Shown: piece by piece, positions 55,137-62,785 of the stretch
How positions within the stretch are numbered: the stretch's first letter is position 1
How the letters are laid out: the number at the start of each line of letters is the position of its first letter
Source: Rubrivivax sp.
GTDB taxonomy: Bacteria; Pseudomonadota; Gammaproteobacteria; Burkholderiales; Burkholderiaceae_C
DNA: 64,000 nt
Assembly: GCA_022842595.1 (NCBI GenBank)
Contig: JALHPF010000002.1
Span: 1-64,000, forward strand
Reading direction: 5' to 3'
Made by a program: the position numbers and the translations under genes
The notes under the pieces: model-generated
The model's database searches: none
Seen by the model: only the letters and a program-made list of their open reading frames with translations
Told to the model about the DNA's origin: nothing

Positions 55137-55925
55137 TCAGGGCTTTGGAATCCATGCGGCGGGCCGCTTGTCCAGGAAGGCGGCGAAGCCTTCGCGGGCC
55201 TCGTCGCTGCCACGGACGCGGGCGATGGTCTGCGCCGTGAGCTCCACCACGTCGGCGGTGATGGCGCCCACCTGCAATTGCGCGAACAGGGTCTTGATCT
55301 CACGCTGGGCGTTCGGGCCGCCGGCCAGCAGCGCGTCGAGCATGGCGTCGACGGCAGCGTCCAGCGCATCGGCCGCCACCAGCTTCTGCACCAGGCCCAT
55401 GGCCAGGGCTTCGGTGGCGGGGATGCGCTCGGTCGTCAACGCCAGTCGCCGGGCCTGGCGCTTGCCGACCGCATTGGTCACGTAGGGGCCGATGACCGAC
55501 GGCAGGATGCCGAACTTCGCTTCGCTGACCGAGAAGCTCGCGCCTTCGGCCGCAATCGCAATGTCGCAGGCGCAGGCGAGGCCCACACCGCCGCCGAGTG
55601 CCGCGCCCTGCACGCGCGCGACGGTGGGCTTGGGGCAGCTTTCGATGCGCGCCAGCATCGCGGCAAAACGCCGCGCGTCCTGCAGGTTCCAGTCGAGCGT
55701 GGCGGTGCTGGCGCGCTGCATCCACTGCAGGTCGGCGCCGGCGCTGAAGTGCTTGCCGGCGCCAGCCAGCACGATGACGCGCACGCTGTCGTCGGCGATC
55801 AGCTGCGCGAAGGCGTCGTCGAGCTCGCCGATCATGGTTTCGTCGAAGGCATTGAACACCTCCGGCCGCGCCATCGTCACCTGGGCCACACCGGGGCGGC
55901 GGGTTGTGAGTTGCAACGTCTTCAT
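55137..55925 (-). CDS. Enoyl-CoA hydratase/isomerase family protein
   Basis: About 262 residues with the crotonase fold: FSAGADLQWM (oxyanion loop), VQGAALGGGVGLACACDIAIA and FGILPSVIGPYV. It has the Glu-bearing AKFGILPS region expected of active hydratases. In this operon it would hydrate 2,3-dehydroadipyl-CoA (or isomerise the 3,4-dehydro isomer made by the box pathway). By sequence style it also resembles methylglutaconyl-CoA hydratases, so the exact substrate is inference. The start at 55925 (MKTLQLTT) is preferred over 55937. Confidence 0.8.
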   Translation of the reverse strand: MKTLQLTTRRPGVAQVTMARPEVFNAFDETMIGELDDAFAQLIADDSVRVIVLAGAGKHFSAGADLQWMQRASTATLDWNLQDARRFAAMLARIESCPKPTVARVQGAALGGGVGLACACDIAIAAEGASFSVSEAKFGILPSVIGPYVTNAVGKRQARRLALTTERIPATEALAMGLVQKLVAADALDAAVDAMLDALLAGGPNAQREIKTLFAQLQVGAITADVVELTAQTIARVRGSDEAREGFAAFLDKRPAAWIPKP

Positions 55926-55941
55926 GGGTGGTTCCATAGCG

Positions 55942-56560
55942 AGACATCAGGCCCGCGGCCGGCGTTCGATGTCATGCCTGCTTGGACCGCGGCAAAGGCG
56001 GGCTGGGGCTGGCCGTGGCGCTTATCCTCGGCGGCCTTCGCTGCGCTCAGGCTCCCCTGCGGCCCAGGCCAGTGGCCTGGTCCTTCGCCAGGCACAAACA
56101 GTCCACTGGACTGTTTATGTCCGGGCTCAGTGCATCGGTCCCGCGGCCCCGCCGCCGAACTCGCTACGTTCGCTGCGCTCACTGCGCTCAAACACCGGCG
56201 GCGAGTCAGAGGTTGAACCGCGCTGCGCGCGGGGGCCGCGGGCCCTGTGCTCCTCGGCGCCTCCCATGCGCGCCACAGCCAGCCCCAGCCCACCTTTGCA
56301 ACACCGTGACTTGCTCCCCACCGCCGCGCGCCGACACGGTGGCGGGCTGGGTGAGTTGGGTGGCCCCTGGAGCGAAGTAAAGGCGGGGGAGCAAGCCCGG
56401 ACACAAACAGTCCGGTGGACTGTTTGTGCTTGGCGAGCGCCCAGGGCGCAAGCCCTGGGCATGAGCGGAAGGGGCCAACCGGCTCGCCCAGCCCAAGGGG
56501 AGCGGCCTCGCGCCAAAGGGTCTCGGCGAGTGCCCCAAGTGAATGCGGACAAGCAGCGCA
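55942..56560. repeat. Palindrome-rich mosaic in a gene-free gap
   Basis: The gap of about 620 bp between the hydratase operon and boxA carries several long perfect inverted repeats: CCAGGCCA-G-TGGCCTGG at 56064-56080, AAACAGTCCA-C-TGGACTGTTT at 56096-56116, CACAAACAGTCC-GGT-GGACTGTTTGTG at 56402-56428, and GCCCAGGGC-GCAA-GCCCTGGGC at 56439-56460. The two CAGTCC palindromes are copies of one element about 300 bp apart. No convincing protein is encoded on either strand. The look is that of dispersed repeat elements of Burkholderiales rather than a gene remnant. Confidence 0.7.
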
Positions 56561-56564
56561 CATC

Positions 56565-57842
56565 TCAGTAAGTCTCCAGATGCAGCCGCCCTTCGCGCTT
56601 CAGCGCCGCGCCCACGCTGTCCCATGCGAGCCCCGCACCTTGGGCGATGTCGCGCAGGGCCAGCACCACGCCTTCTTCCATCGCCTTCAGGCCACAGACG
56701 TAGAAGTAGGCCTGCGGGTCGGCCAGCAGCGGGGCGAGGTCGGCGGCGCGTTCGCGCATCAGGTCCTGCACATAACGCTTCGGTGCACCGGGGGTGCGGC
56801 TGAAGGCGAAATTCGAGTCGATGAAGTCCTTCGGCAGGCTTTGCAGCGGGCCGAAATAAGGAAGCTCTTGTTGTGTGCGCGCACCGAAGAACAGCATCAG
56901 CTTGCCGCCTTCGAACTTGCCGCTGCTGCGCAGGCGCCGCCGCCATTCGGTCATCGCGCGCATCGGCGCGCTGCCCGTGCCGGTGCAGATCATCACGATG
57001 TGGCTCTTCGGGTGGTTGGGCATCAGGAAGCTGCTGCCGAAGGGGCCGATGACCTGCACCGAGGCGCCCACCTTCAGGTCGCAAAGATAGTTGCTGGCGA
57101 CACCGCGGACAGGCCGGCCTTGATGGTCTTCGAGCACGCGCTTGACCGTGAGGCTGGCGTTGTTGTAGCCCGGGCGTTCGCCGTTGCGCGGGCTGGCGAT
57201 GCTGTACTGGCGGGGGTGGTGGGCGCGGCCGTTCGCGTCCACGCCTGGCGGCACGATGGCGATGCTCTGGCCTTCGAGCAGCGGGAAGGGCATGGCGCCG
57301 AAGTCCAGCACGATGTGGTGGGTGTCGTAGTCGTGGCCGACATCGGTGACGCGCACGTTGCCGGCCACCGTGGCGGTGATCGACTTCTCGGTGGCCTTCG
57401 GGCCGTACAGGTTGGTGTAGGGATGCGCGGCCGACCAAGGGGGCAGCGTGGCTCCGTAGGCCGCACTGTTGAACAGGGTCGCGCCGGTGGCCGCGGCGGG
57501 CAGCGTCGGTGCTTCTAGTTCTGCGGCCACGGTGCCCGCCGCCACGCCGTCGGCCGCCAGGGCTTCGGCACTCAGCTCGGGCGGCAGTTCGTCCCAGCCC
57601 AGCTGTTCCTGCACGCTGTAGGCCTTGATTCGCGCCACCAGCCGCCAGTTGTCGATGCTGCCGGTGGGGCAGGGCGGTACGCAGGCCATGCAGAAGTTGC
57701 ACTTGTCGGCGTCGACGACGTAGTTGCGGTCGTCGTGCGTCACCGCGCCCACCGGGCAGGTGGCTTCGCAGGTGTTGCAGCGGATGCAGATCTCGGGGTC
57801 GATGACGTGCTGTTTCAGCAGCGCCTGGTCAGCCATGTCCAT
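56565..57842 (-). CDS. boxA: BoxA, reductase component of benzoyl-CoA 2,3-epoxidase
   Basis: About 425 residues. Two 4Fe-4S motifs near the N-terminus, [16 protein letters not shown] and [15 protein letters not shown], precede an FNR-type FAD/NADPH reductase ([16 protein letters not shown] with the RxYS motif; [26 protein letters not shown]). BoxA passes NADPH electrons to BoxB. The ATG at 57842 has GAGGAG seven bases upstream; ATG at 57836 or 57857 would be alternatives. It follows boxB on the minus strand after a 116-bp hairpin-rich gap. Confidence 0.93.
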   Translation of the reverse strand: MDMADQALLKQHVIDPEICIRCNTCEATCPVGAVTHDDRNYVVDADKCNFCMACVPPCPTGSIDNWRLVARIKAYSVQEQLGWDELPPELSAEALAADGVAAGTVAAELEAPTLPAAATGATLFNSAAYGATLPPWSAAHPYTNLYGPKATEKSITATVAGNVRVTDVGHDYDTHHIVLDFGAMPFPLLEGQSIAIVPPGVDANGRAHHPRQYSIASPRNGERPGYNNASLTVKRVLEDHQGRPVRGVASNYLCDLKVGASVQVIGPFGSSFLMPNHPKSHIVMICTGTGSAPMRAMTEWRRRLRSSGKFEGGKLMLFFGARTQQELPYFGPLQSLPKDFIDSNFAFSRTPGAPKRYVQDLMRERAADLAPLLADPQAYFYVCGLKAMEEGVVLALRDIAQGAGLAWDSVGAALKREGRLHLETY

Positions 57843-57918
57843 GGAATGTCTCCTCAATGGGCGAAGTATTCACCCAAGCGAACGCCGCGGAACCGGCTTT
57901 GCCGGGCCGCTGGCGTTG

Positions 57919-57947
57919 CCCCCTTGAGGGGGAGCGGCGAAGCCGCT
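57919..57947. repeat. REP-like double hairpin between boxB and boxA
   Basis: CCCCC-TTGA-GGGGG (57919-57932) and AGCGGC-GAA-GCCGCT (57933-57947) lie side by side in the boxB-boxA gap, near a further GC-rich segment. This paired pattern resembles intergenic repeats I have seen in Burkholderiales. On the transcript it would form two stems between boxB and boxA and may adjust boxA level or protect upstream mRNA. Confidence 0.6.
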
Positions 57948-57958
57948 ACGGGGGTGGG

Positions 57959-59386
57959 TCAATTGAAGCGCACGTACTCGTAATCCACCGGCTGACGGTT
58001 GATGCCCATCACGGGCGGCGCGATCCAGTTGGCGAACTTGCCGGGCTCGACCACCCGGCCCATCAGGCTGGCGACGAATGCGCGGTCGCCGCCGCTGGGC
58101 AGCCAGCGATCGACATTGGCCTTCCATTCGGCTTCGCTCACGACACGGCCGTCCGGCGAGACCTTCACGCCCGAGAGCGCGCCGATGTTGCGGTGGAAGG
58201 CTTTGTGCGGCACGGAGAGCGTGACGGGGATGCCGGCTTTTTCCAGCACCTTGTTCCAGCGGTTCACGCCGGCGATGCTGTCCTTGATGTAGTCGTCGCG
58301 CAGCACCTCGTTCAGCGCGTTGAGCATCGGCACTTCCTTTTCCAGCAGCTGGCCGTTCCGGGCTTCCAGCACCTTGTAGGTCTGGCCCTTCAGCACGTGG
58401 TCGTCGACGCGCTTGCCTTCTTCATAGCGACCCTTCAGGCCTGATGAATAGAACGTGGCGGCATTGCTGCTCTCGTCGGCGCCGAAGAGGTCGATGGTGA
58501 CGCTGAAGTGGAAGTTGATGTAGCGCTGGATGGTGGGCAGGTCGATGACGCCGGCATTGCGCAGCACCCCCACGTCGTCGGTCTTCAGCTCGTTCATCTT
58601 CTGCGCGGTGCGCTGGATGACGCGGCTGATGCCCGACTCGCCCACGAACATGTGGTGCGCTTCTTCGGTGAGCATGAACTTGGTGGTGCGCGCCAGCGGG
58701 TCGAAGGCGCTTTCGGCCAGCGCACACAGCTGGTACTTGCCGTCGCGGTCGGTGAAGTAGGTGAACATGAAGAAGCTCAGCCAGTCGGGCGTGGCTTCGT
58801 TGAAGGCCCCCAGGATGCGCGGGTTGTTCTCGTCGCCGCTGCGGCGTTCGAGCAGGGCTTCGGCTTCCTCGCGGCCGTCGCGGCCGAAATGTTTGTGGAG
58901 CAGGTAGACCATCGCCCACAGGTGGCGGCCTTCCTCGACGTTGATCTGGAACAGGTTGCGCAGGTCGTACATGCTGGGCGCCGTCAGGCCCAGGTGGCGC
59001 TGCTGCTCGACCGACGCGGGCTCGGTATCGCCCTGCGTCACGATGATGCGGCGCAGGTTGGCGCGGTGTTCGCCGGGCACGCTGTCCCAGGCCTTCTCGC
59101 CCTTGTGGTCGCCGAAGTGGATGGTGCGGTTGGCGTCGCCCGGGTTCATGAAGATGCCCCAGCGGTAGTCGCGCATCTTCACATGGCCGAAGCTGGCCCA
59201 GCCTTGCGGGTCGACGCTGACGGCGGTGCGCAGGTAGACGTCCATGTCGGTGGAACCCTCGGGGCCCATGTCGTCCCACCAGCTGATGAAGTTGGGCTGC
59301 CACTGTTCCAGCGCCCGCTGCAGCGTGCGGTCTTCGCTCAGGTTGACGTTGTTGGGGATCTTTTCGCTGTAGTTGATGCTGCTCAT
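57959..59386 (-). CDS. boxB: BoxB, oxygenase component of benzoyl-CoA 2,3-epoxidase
   Basis: 475 residues, the standard length, starting MSSINYSEKIPNNV. Di-iron ligand motifs of the family are visible as EEGRHLWAM near 150 and EEAHHMFVG near 240, each a paired ExxH. BoxB, with BoxA, converts benzoyl-CoA to the 2,3-epoxide in the cytosol with O2 and NADPH. It lies 23 bp after boxC and before boxA on the minus strand. No oddity in length or motifs was seen. Confidence 0.95.
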   Translation of the reverse strand: MSSINYSEKIPNNVNLSEDRTLQRALEQWQPNFISWWDDMGPEGSTDMDVYLRTAVSVDPQGWASFGHVKMRDYRWGIFMNPGDANRTIHFGDHKGEKAWDSVPGEHRANLRRIIVTQGDTEPASVEQQRHLGLTAPSMYDLRNLFQINVEEGRHLWAMVYLLHKHFGRDGREEAEALLERRSGDENNPRILGAFNEATPDWLSFFMFTYFTDRDGKYQLCALAESAFDPLARTTKFMLTEEAHHMFVGESGISRVIQRTAQKMNELKTDDVGVLRNAGVIDLPTIQRYINFHFSVTIDLFGADESSNAATFYSSGLKGRYEEGKRVDDHVLKGQTYKVLEARNGQLLEKEVPMLNALNEVLRDDYIKDSIAGVNRWNKVLEKAGIPVTLSVPHKAFHRNIGALSGVKVSPDGRVVSEAEWKANVDRWLPSGGDRAFVASLMGRVVEPGKFANWIAPPVMGINRQPVDYEYVRFN

Positions 59387-59409
59387 TTGTCTGCTCCAGA
59401 TGATCTTGC

Positions 59410-61086
59410 TTAAACGCGATTCCAGTCGAATTGGGCTTTTTCGCCCTTGCCGTAGACCTTGAGTGCACCCTTGTCGCCCACGGCGTTCGGGCGCTGGAAG
59501 ATCCAGTTCTGCCAGGCCGTCAGGCGTCCGAAGACGCGGGTGAACATGTTCTCGGGGCCGTTGAAGCGCAGGTTGGCTTCCATGCCGGTCAGCGCGTCGG
59601 GGCTCATCGCGCGGCGCTCCTCGATGGCGATGCGGATTTCGTCCTCCCAGTCGATGTCGTCCGGGTTCGCCGTGACCAGGCCCAGCGCGAAGGCGGCGTC
59701 GGCGTCCAGCGGCTGGCCCACGGCGGCGCGCACGGCGGCGAGCGGGGCTTCCTCGCCGTAGAAGCGGCGTTCGAGGCGGCTTTGGCCGGTGATCATCGGG
59801 TACATCGGGTTCGGGCCGAAGTTGCTTTCGCCCACCGTCAGCTTCGGCGTGCGCGCGGCGTCGTCGGGCAGCATCAGCTGGTAGCTGCGGTCGCAGGCCA
59901 GGGCCAGCTCGAGGAAGCTGCCGGCAAAGCACGAGCCGGGCTCGACCAGTGCGAACAGACTGCGCGAAGACACGTCCAGCCGCGCGAAGGTGCGGCGCAG
60001 CAGGCCCACGGTTTCGCGCACCAGCCAGTGGCCGGCGTGGGCCCGCAGCGTGGCGTCCATCGCCAGCACGGCCGCGGCATCGCCCTCGGTCTTGATCAGC
60101 CAGATGCCGATCTCGGGCTCGTTCGTCCGCATCTCGAGGATGGCGTCTTCGAGTTCACGCGCCATCTGCAGCGGGTACCAGCGGTCGCCCGCGGCTTCGA
60201 TGGCGGCCACGGTGCCGGGCTGTTCACCTGCCGGGGCCTTCACGGTCCAGCTGGCGCTGCGCTGCGCGCGGTCGATCTGTACCGTCACGTGGGTGTAGCG
60301 CAGCGCGTCGGCGGCGATCGTGCGGTCCAGCGGCGTCAGCATCACGGCCTGGGCGCCTGTTCCGGGTGAAGGGCGGTCGCTCTGTGCGGCCAGTTCCAGC
60401 GCACGTTCCTGCACCTTGGCCGCGAACACCGCGGTCTTGGCGACCTCGTCGACCAGCCGCCATTCCTTGGCCTTCTGGCCGCGCACGCCTTCGACACTGG
60501 TGCAGAAGATGTCGGCCAGGTCGTGGCGGACACGGCGCTTGTCGGTCACGCGCGTCAGGCCGCCGGTGCCGGGCAGCACGCCCAGCAGCGGCACTTCGGG
60601 CAGGCTGACGGCGCTGCTGCGGTCGTCGACCAGGATGATCTCGTCGCAGGCCAGGGCCAGCTCATAGCCGCCGCCGGCGCAGGCGCCGTTGACGGCGGCC
60701 AGGAACTTCAGGCCGCTGTGCTTGCTGCTGTCTTCCAGGCCGTTGCGCGTCTCGTTCGTGAACTTGCAGAAGTTCACCTTCCAGGCGTGGCTGCTGACAC
60801 CCAGCATGAAGATGTTGGCGCCCGAGCAGAAGACCCGGTCCTTGGCGCTGGTGACGACCACGGTGCGTACTTCGGGGTGTTCAAAGCGGATGCGCTGGAT
60901 GGCGTCGTTCAGCTCGATGTCCACGCCCAGGTCGTAGCTGTTCAGCTTGAGCTTGTAGCCCTCGCGCAGGCCGCCGTTTTCGTCGAAGTCGGCCAGCAGG
61001 GTGGCGACCGGGCCCTCGAACTTCAGCTTCCAGTGGCGGTAGCGGGAAGGGTGGGTCTGGTAATCAACGCGGGCGTTCTGGCTCAT
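59410..61086 (-). CDS. boxC: BoxC, 2,3-epoxybenzoyl-CoA dihydrolase
   Basis: 558 residues, as expected for BoxC. It is a large crotonase-family protein with an N-terminal crotonase-like half (VFCSGANIFMLGVSSHAWKV, NGACAGGGYELALACDEI) and a second related half. BoxC opens the epoxide ring hydrolytically to 3,4-dehydroadipyl-CoA semialdehyde and formate. The ATG at 61086 (MSQNARVDYQTHPSRYRHW) matches family N-termini and has AGGAG just upstream; the frame continues to 61185 without homology. It is first in the boxCBA transcript. Confidence 0.95.
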   Translation of the reverse strand: MSQNARVDYQTHPSRYRHWKLKFEGPVATLLADFDENGGLREGYKLKLNSYDLGVDIELNDAIQRIRFEHPEVRTVVVTSAKDRVFCSGANIFMLGVSSHAWKVNFCKFTNETRNGLEDSSKHSGLKFLAAVNGACAGGGYELALACDEIILVDDRSSAVSLPEVPLLGVLPGTGGLTRVTDKRRVRHDLADIFCTSVEGVRGQKAKEWRLVDEVAKTAVFAAKVQERALELAAQSDRPSPGTGAQAVMLTPLDRTIAADALRYTHVTVQIDRAQRSASWTVKAPAGEQPGTVAAIEAAGDRWYPLQMARELEDAILEMRTNEPEIGIWLIKTEGDAAAVLAMDATLRAHAGHWLVRETVGLLRRTFARLDVSSRSLFALVEPGSCFAGSFLELALACDRSYQLMLPDDAARTPKLTVGESNFGPNPMYPMITGQSRLERRFYGEEAPLAAVRAAVGQPLDADAAFALGLVTANPDDIDWEDEIRIAIEERRAMSPDALTGMEANLRFNGPENMFTRVFGRLTAWQNWIFQRPNAVGDKGALKVYGKGEKAQFDWNRV

Positions 61087-61105
61087 GCGGGGCTCCTGTG
61101 GAAGT

Positions 61106-61142
61106 GGCTGCACTCGGGTTACGGGCTGCGGGCTGCACTCGG
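61106..61142 (+). repeat. 12-bp direct repeat with TGCA in boxC leader
   Basis: GGCTGCACTCGG occurs at 61106-61117 and again at 61131-61142, a 25-bp period. Each copy contains TGCA. It lies downstream of the boxC promoter on the minus strand, in the untranslated leader, and could be extra BoxR contact sites or a chance duplication. Confidence 0.5.
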
Positions 61143-61156
61143 CTGCCATGACAAGC

Positions 61157-61185
61157 AGAATACTGCCACTAACGCCACTCGTCAA
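61157..61185 (-). promoter_or_regulatory. boxC: Sigma-70 promoter of boxCBA
   Basis: On the minus strand, TTGACG (61185-61180) and TATTCT (61162-61157) are separated by 17 bp, close to consensus. The start site would be near 61150, about 64 bases before the boxC ATG. TGCA repeats lie immediately upstream at 61194-61217. Confidence 0.65.
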
Positions 61186-61193
61186 CTGGAAAG

Positions 61194-61217
61194 TGCATTT
61201 TCATGCATGTTGTTGCA
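61194..61217. promoter_or_regulatory. Three TGCA boxes at 10-bp intervals (candidate BoxR operator)
   Basis: TGCA occurs at 61194-61197, 61204-61207 and 61214-61217, so two overlapping TGCA-N6-TGCA units lie one helical turn apart just upstream of the boxC -35. As I recall, BzdR/BoxR regulators bind TGCA repeats with 6-bp spacing. The boxes overlap the last codons and stop of boxR. Confidence 0.6.
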
Positions 61218-62157
61218 AGCCCAGGGCTTCCCGCACCGATCGCCTCAGCAAGCCGAAGGTGTCCGTCAGCGGCTGCGCGCTGGTGTTCACGCGCAGTTCG
61301 GCCTTCGAATAGAAGGCGGCGCGGCCGGCCAGGATGCTCTTCAGGTCTTCCATCGCTTCGCGGCTGGCCTTCATCGGCCGCATGTCGCCTTGCGCGACCA
61401 CTCGCGCCATGTGGTGTTCGGGTTCGGCCTGCAGCCACACCGTGGTGCAGTGCGCCAGCAGCAGGTTGAACGTGGCCGGGTCGCTGACGAGGCCGCCGGG
61501 CGTGGCGATGACGGCGTCCTCGTAGATCTGGATGGTTTCTTCCAGGGCCCGGCGTTCGTAGCGGCGGTAGGCGTTCTGCCCGTACAAGGCCTGGATCTCG
61601 CTGACGCTGCAGCCGGCGAACTTCTCGATCTCGCGCGACAGTTCGACGAAGGGAAAGCCCAGGTCCTCGGCGAGCATCGCGCCCAGGGTGGACTTGCCAG
61701 CGCCGCGCAGCCCCACCAGGGCTACGCGCGAACTGCGCACGCGCCCGCCGCTGCCGTGGTCGCCACCCGTGCCCAGCAGCTCGCCGATGGCCACGCGGGC
61801 CCGGCGCAGCGTATCTTCGTCGCGGTGCTCCAGCAGTTCGCGGATCAGCAGCCATTCCGGCGATCGTGTCGTCACGTCGCCCAGCAGTTCGGCCAGCGAA
61901 CACTGCAGCGCACCGGCCACCTGTAGCAGGATCAGGATCGAGGCGTTGCCGACGCCGTATTCCAGGTTCGCCAGGTGGCGCTCGGAAACATCGGTGGCCA
62001 TCGCCAAGGCCTTGCGGGTCATGCCGCGCCGCGCGCGCAGCGCGCGCACGCGCTCGCCCAGGGCCATCAGGAAGGGGTGCTTGTGCGGGCTGTCAGCGTC
62101 GTCGACCTCGATCTGACTCGGGACTAACCCGGTAGCTGGCAATATAGTGCTTGACAT
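61201..62157 (-). CDS. boxR: BoxR, benzoyl-CoA-responsive repressor (XRE HTH + shikimate-kinase-like)
   Basis: 318 residues. An N-terminal XRE helix-turn-helix (MTRKALAMATDVSERHLANLE near 45-65, in two helices) is joined to a shikimate-kinase-like domain (LVGLRGAGKSTLGAML Walker A near 155). The fusion is diagnostic of BoxR/BzdR, where benzoyl-CoA binds the kinase-like domain and releases DNA. The ATG at 62157 starts MSSTILPATG; the frame is open upstream but overlaps the divergent gene. Its own promoter carries a TGCA-type site, so it is likely autoregulated. Confidence 0.93.
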   Translation of the reverse strand: MSSTILPATGLVPSQIEVDDADSPHKHPFLMALGERVRALRARRGMTRKALAMATDVSERHLANLEYGVGNASILILLQVAGALQCSLAELLGDVTTRSPEWLLIRELLEHRDEDTLRRARVAIGELLGTGGDHGSGGRVRSSRVALVGLRGAGKSTLGAMLAEDLGFPFVELSREIEKFAGCSVSEIQALYGQNAYRRYERRALEETIQIYEDAVIATPGGLVSDPATFNLLLAHCTTVWLQAEPEHHMARVVAQGDMRPMKASREAMEDLKSILAGRAAFYSKAELRVNTSAQPLTDTFGLLRRSVREALGLQQHA

Positions 62158-62179
62158 GGGGGTGGCCCGCTCATAAAGT
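62151..62179 (+). promoter_or_regulatory. Sigma-70 promoter for DUF4863 gene and boxD
   Basis: TTGACA (62151-62156), 17-bp spacer, TAAAGT (62174-62179): a near-consensus promoter on the plus strand, starting near 62186, about 98 bases before the next ATG. Its -35 overlaps the boxR start codon region. The palindrome at 62190-62204 would cover the start site. Confidence 0.7.
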
Positions 62180-62186
62180 CTCGACA

Positions 62187-62204
62187 CGCACAATACTGCA
62201 TTGT
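62187..62204. promoter_or_regulatory. Candidate BoxR operator in the boxR/DUF4863 divergent region
   Basis: CGCA-CAATAC-TGCA (62187-62200) keeps the TGCA-N6-TGCA spacing with one changed base, and overlaps a perfect inverted repeat ACAAT-ACTGC-ATTGT (62190-62204). It sits on the start site of the plus-strand promoter and on the -10 of the minus-strand boxR promoter, so one bound repressor could block both. Confidence 0.6.
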
Positions 62205-62218
62205 CTAAGGGGCGACAA
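62190..62218 (-). promoter_or_regulatory. boxR: Candidate sigma-70 promoter of boxR
   Basis: On the minus strand, TTGTCG (62218-62213) and TATTGT (62195-62190) are 17 bp apart, giving a start near 62183 and a leader of about 26 bases. The -10 overlaps the palindrome. Confidence 0.5.
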
Positions 62219-62283
62219 GCCCAAGGTCGGCGCAGTTTGACTTGCCTCAAGACTCCAACGGGCTCCTGCTGCCGATCCCACCC

Positions 62284-62745
62284 ATGACCCCAGAGCATTT
62301 CCGTACCCAGCTGGCCGGCTTGACGGCGCAGCTGCAGGGCCGGCCGCTGGACTCGGCGCTCGACGCCTGGCTGAACGCCGAGCACGGCGCCGGCAGCGCC
62401 AGCTACCAGGCACTGAAGGCCAGTTGCGAAGCCGGCGTCGCCGCCGGCTGGCTGTGCAACCGGGAAGCTGGTGGCATCCGCTATGGCCGCATCTTCAAGC
62501 CGGCCGACGACCTGCACGGGTTCTCGGTCGACGTCGTCGACATGACCGAGATCGCCGGCCCGCACCATGGGCACCCGCTGGGCGAAATCGACCTCGTCAT
62601 GCCGCTGGACGAGGGCGCCTGCTTCGACGGCCGCCCGGCCGGCTGGCTGGTGTGCCCGCCCGGCAGTGCGCACCGGCCCACCGTGCACGGCGGGCGTGCG
62701 CTGGTGCTGTACCTGCTGCCGCAAGGGCAGATTCAATTCACGTGA
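62284..62745 (+). CDS. DUF4863 family cupin-like protein
   Basis: 153 residues. A helical N-terminal part (to about 60) precedes a cupin-like barrel with PHHGHPLGEIDLVMPL near 95-110, whose His residues and Glu suggest a metal site, and CPPGSAHRPTVHGGRAL. The family includes 4-hydroxylaminobenzoate lyase PnbB, but members also sit beside box genes without a nitro substrate. It is transcribed divergently from boxR and 40 bp before boxD, so a helper or detoxification role in benzoyl-CoA metabolism is plausible. The reaction is not known here. Confidence 0.72.
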   Translation: MTPEHFRTQLAGLTAQLQGRPLDSALDAWLNAEHGAGSASYQALKASCEAGVAAGWLCNREAGGIRYGRIFKPADDLHGFSVDVVDMTEIAGPHHGHPLGEIDLVMPLDEGACFDGRPAGWLVCPPGSAHRPTVHGGRALVLYLLPQGQIQFT

Positions 62746-62785
62746 GCAGCTGTTCTGCTGCACGCCAACACAGGCAAGGGCCGCC

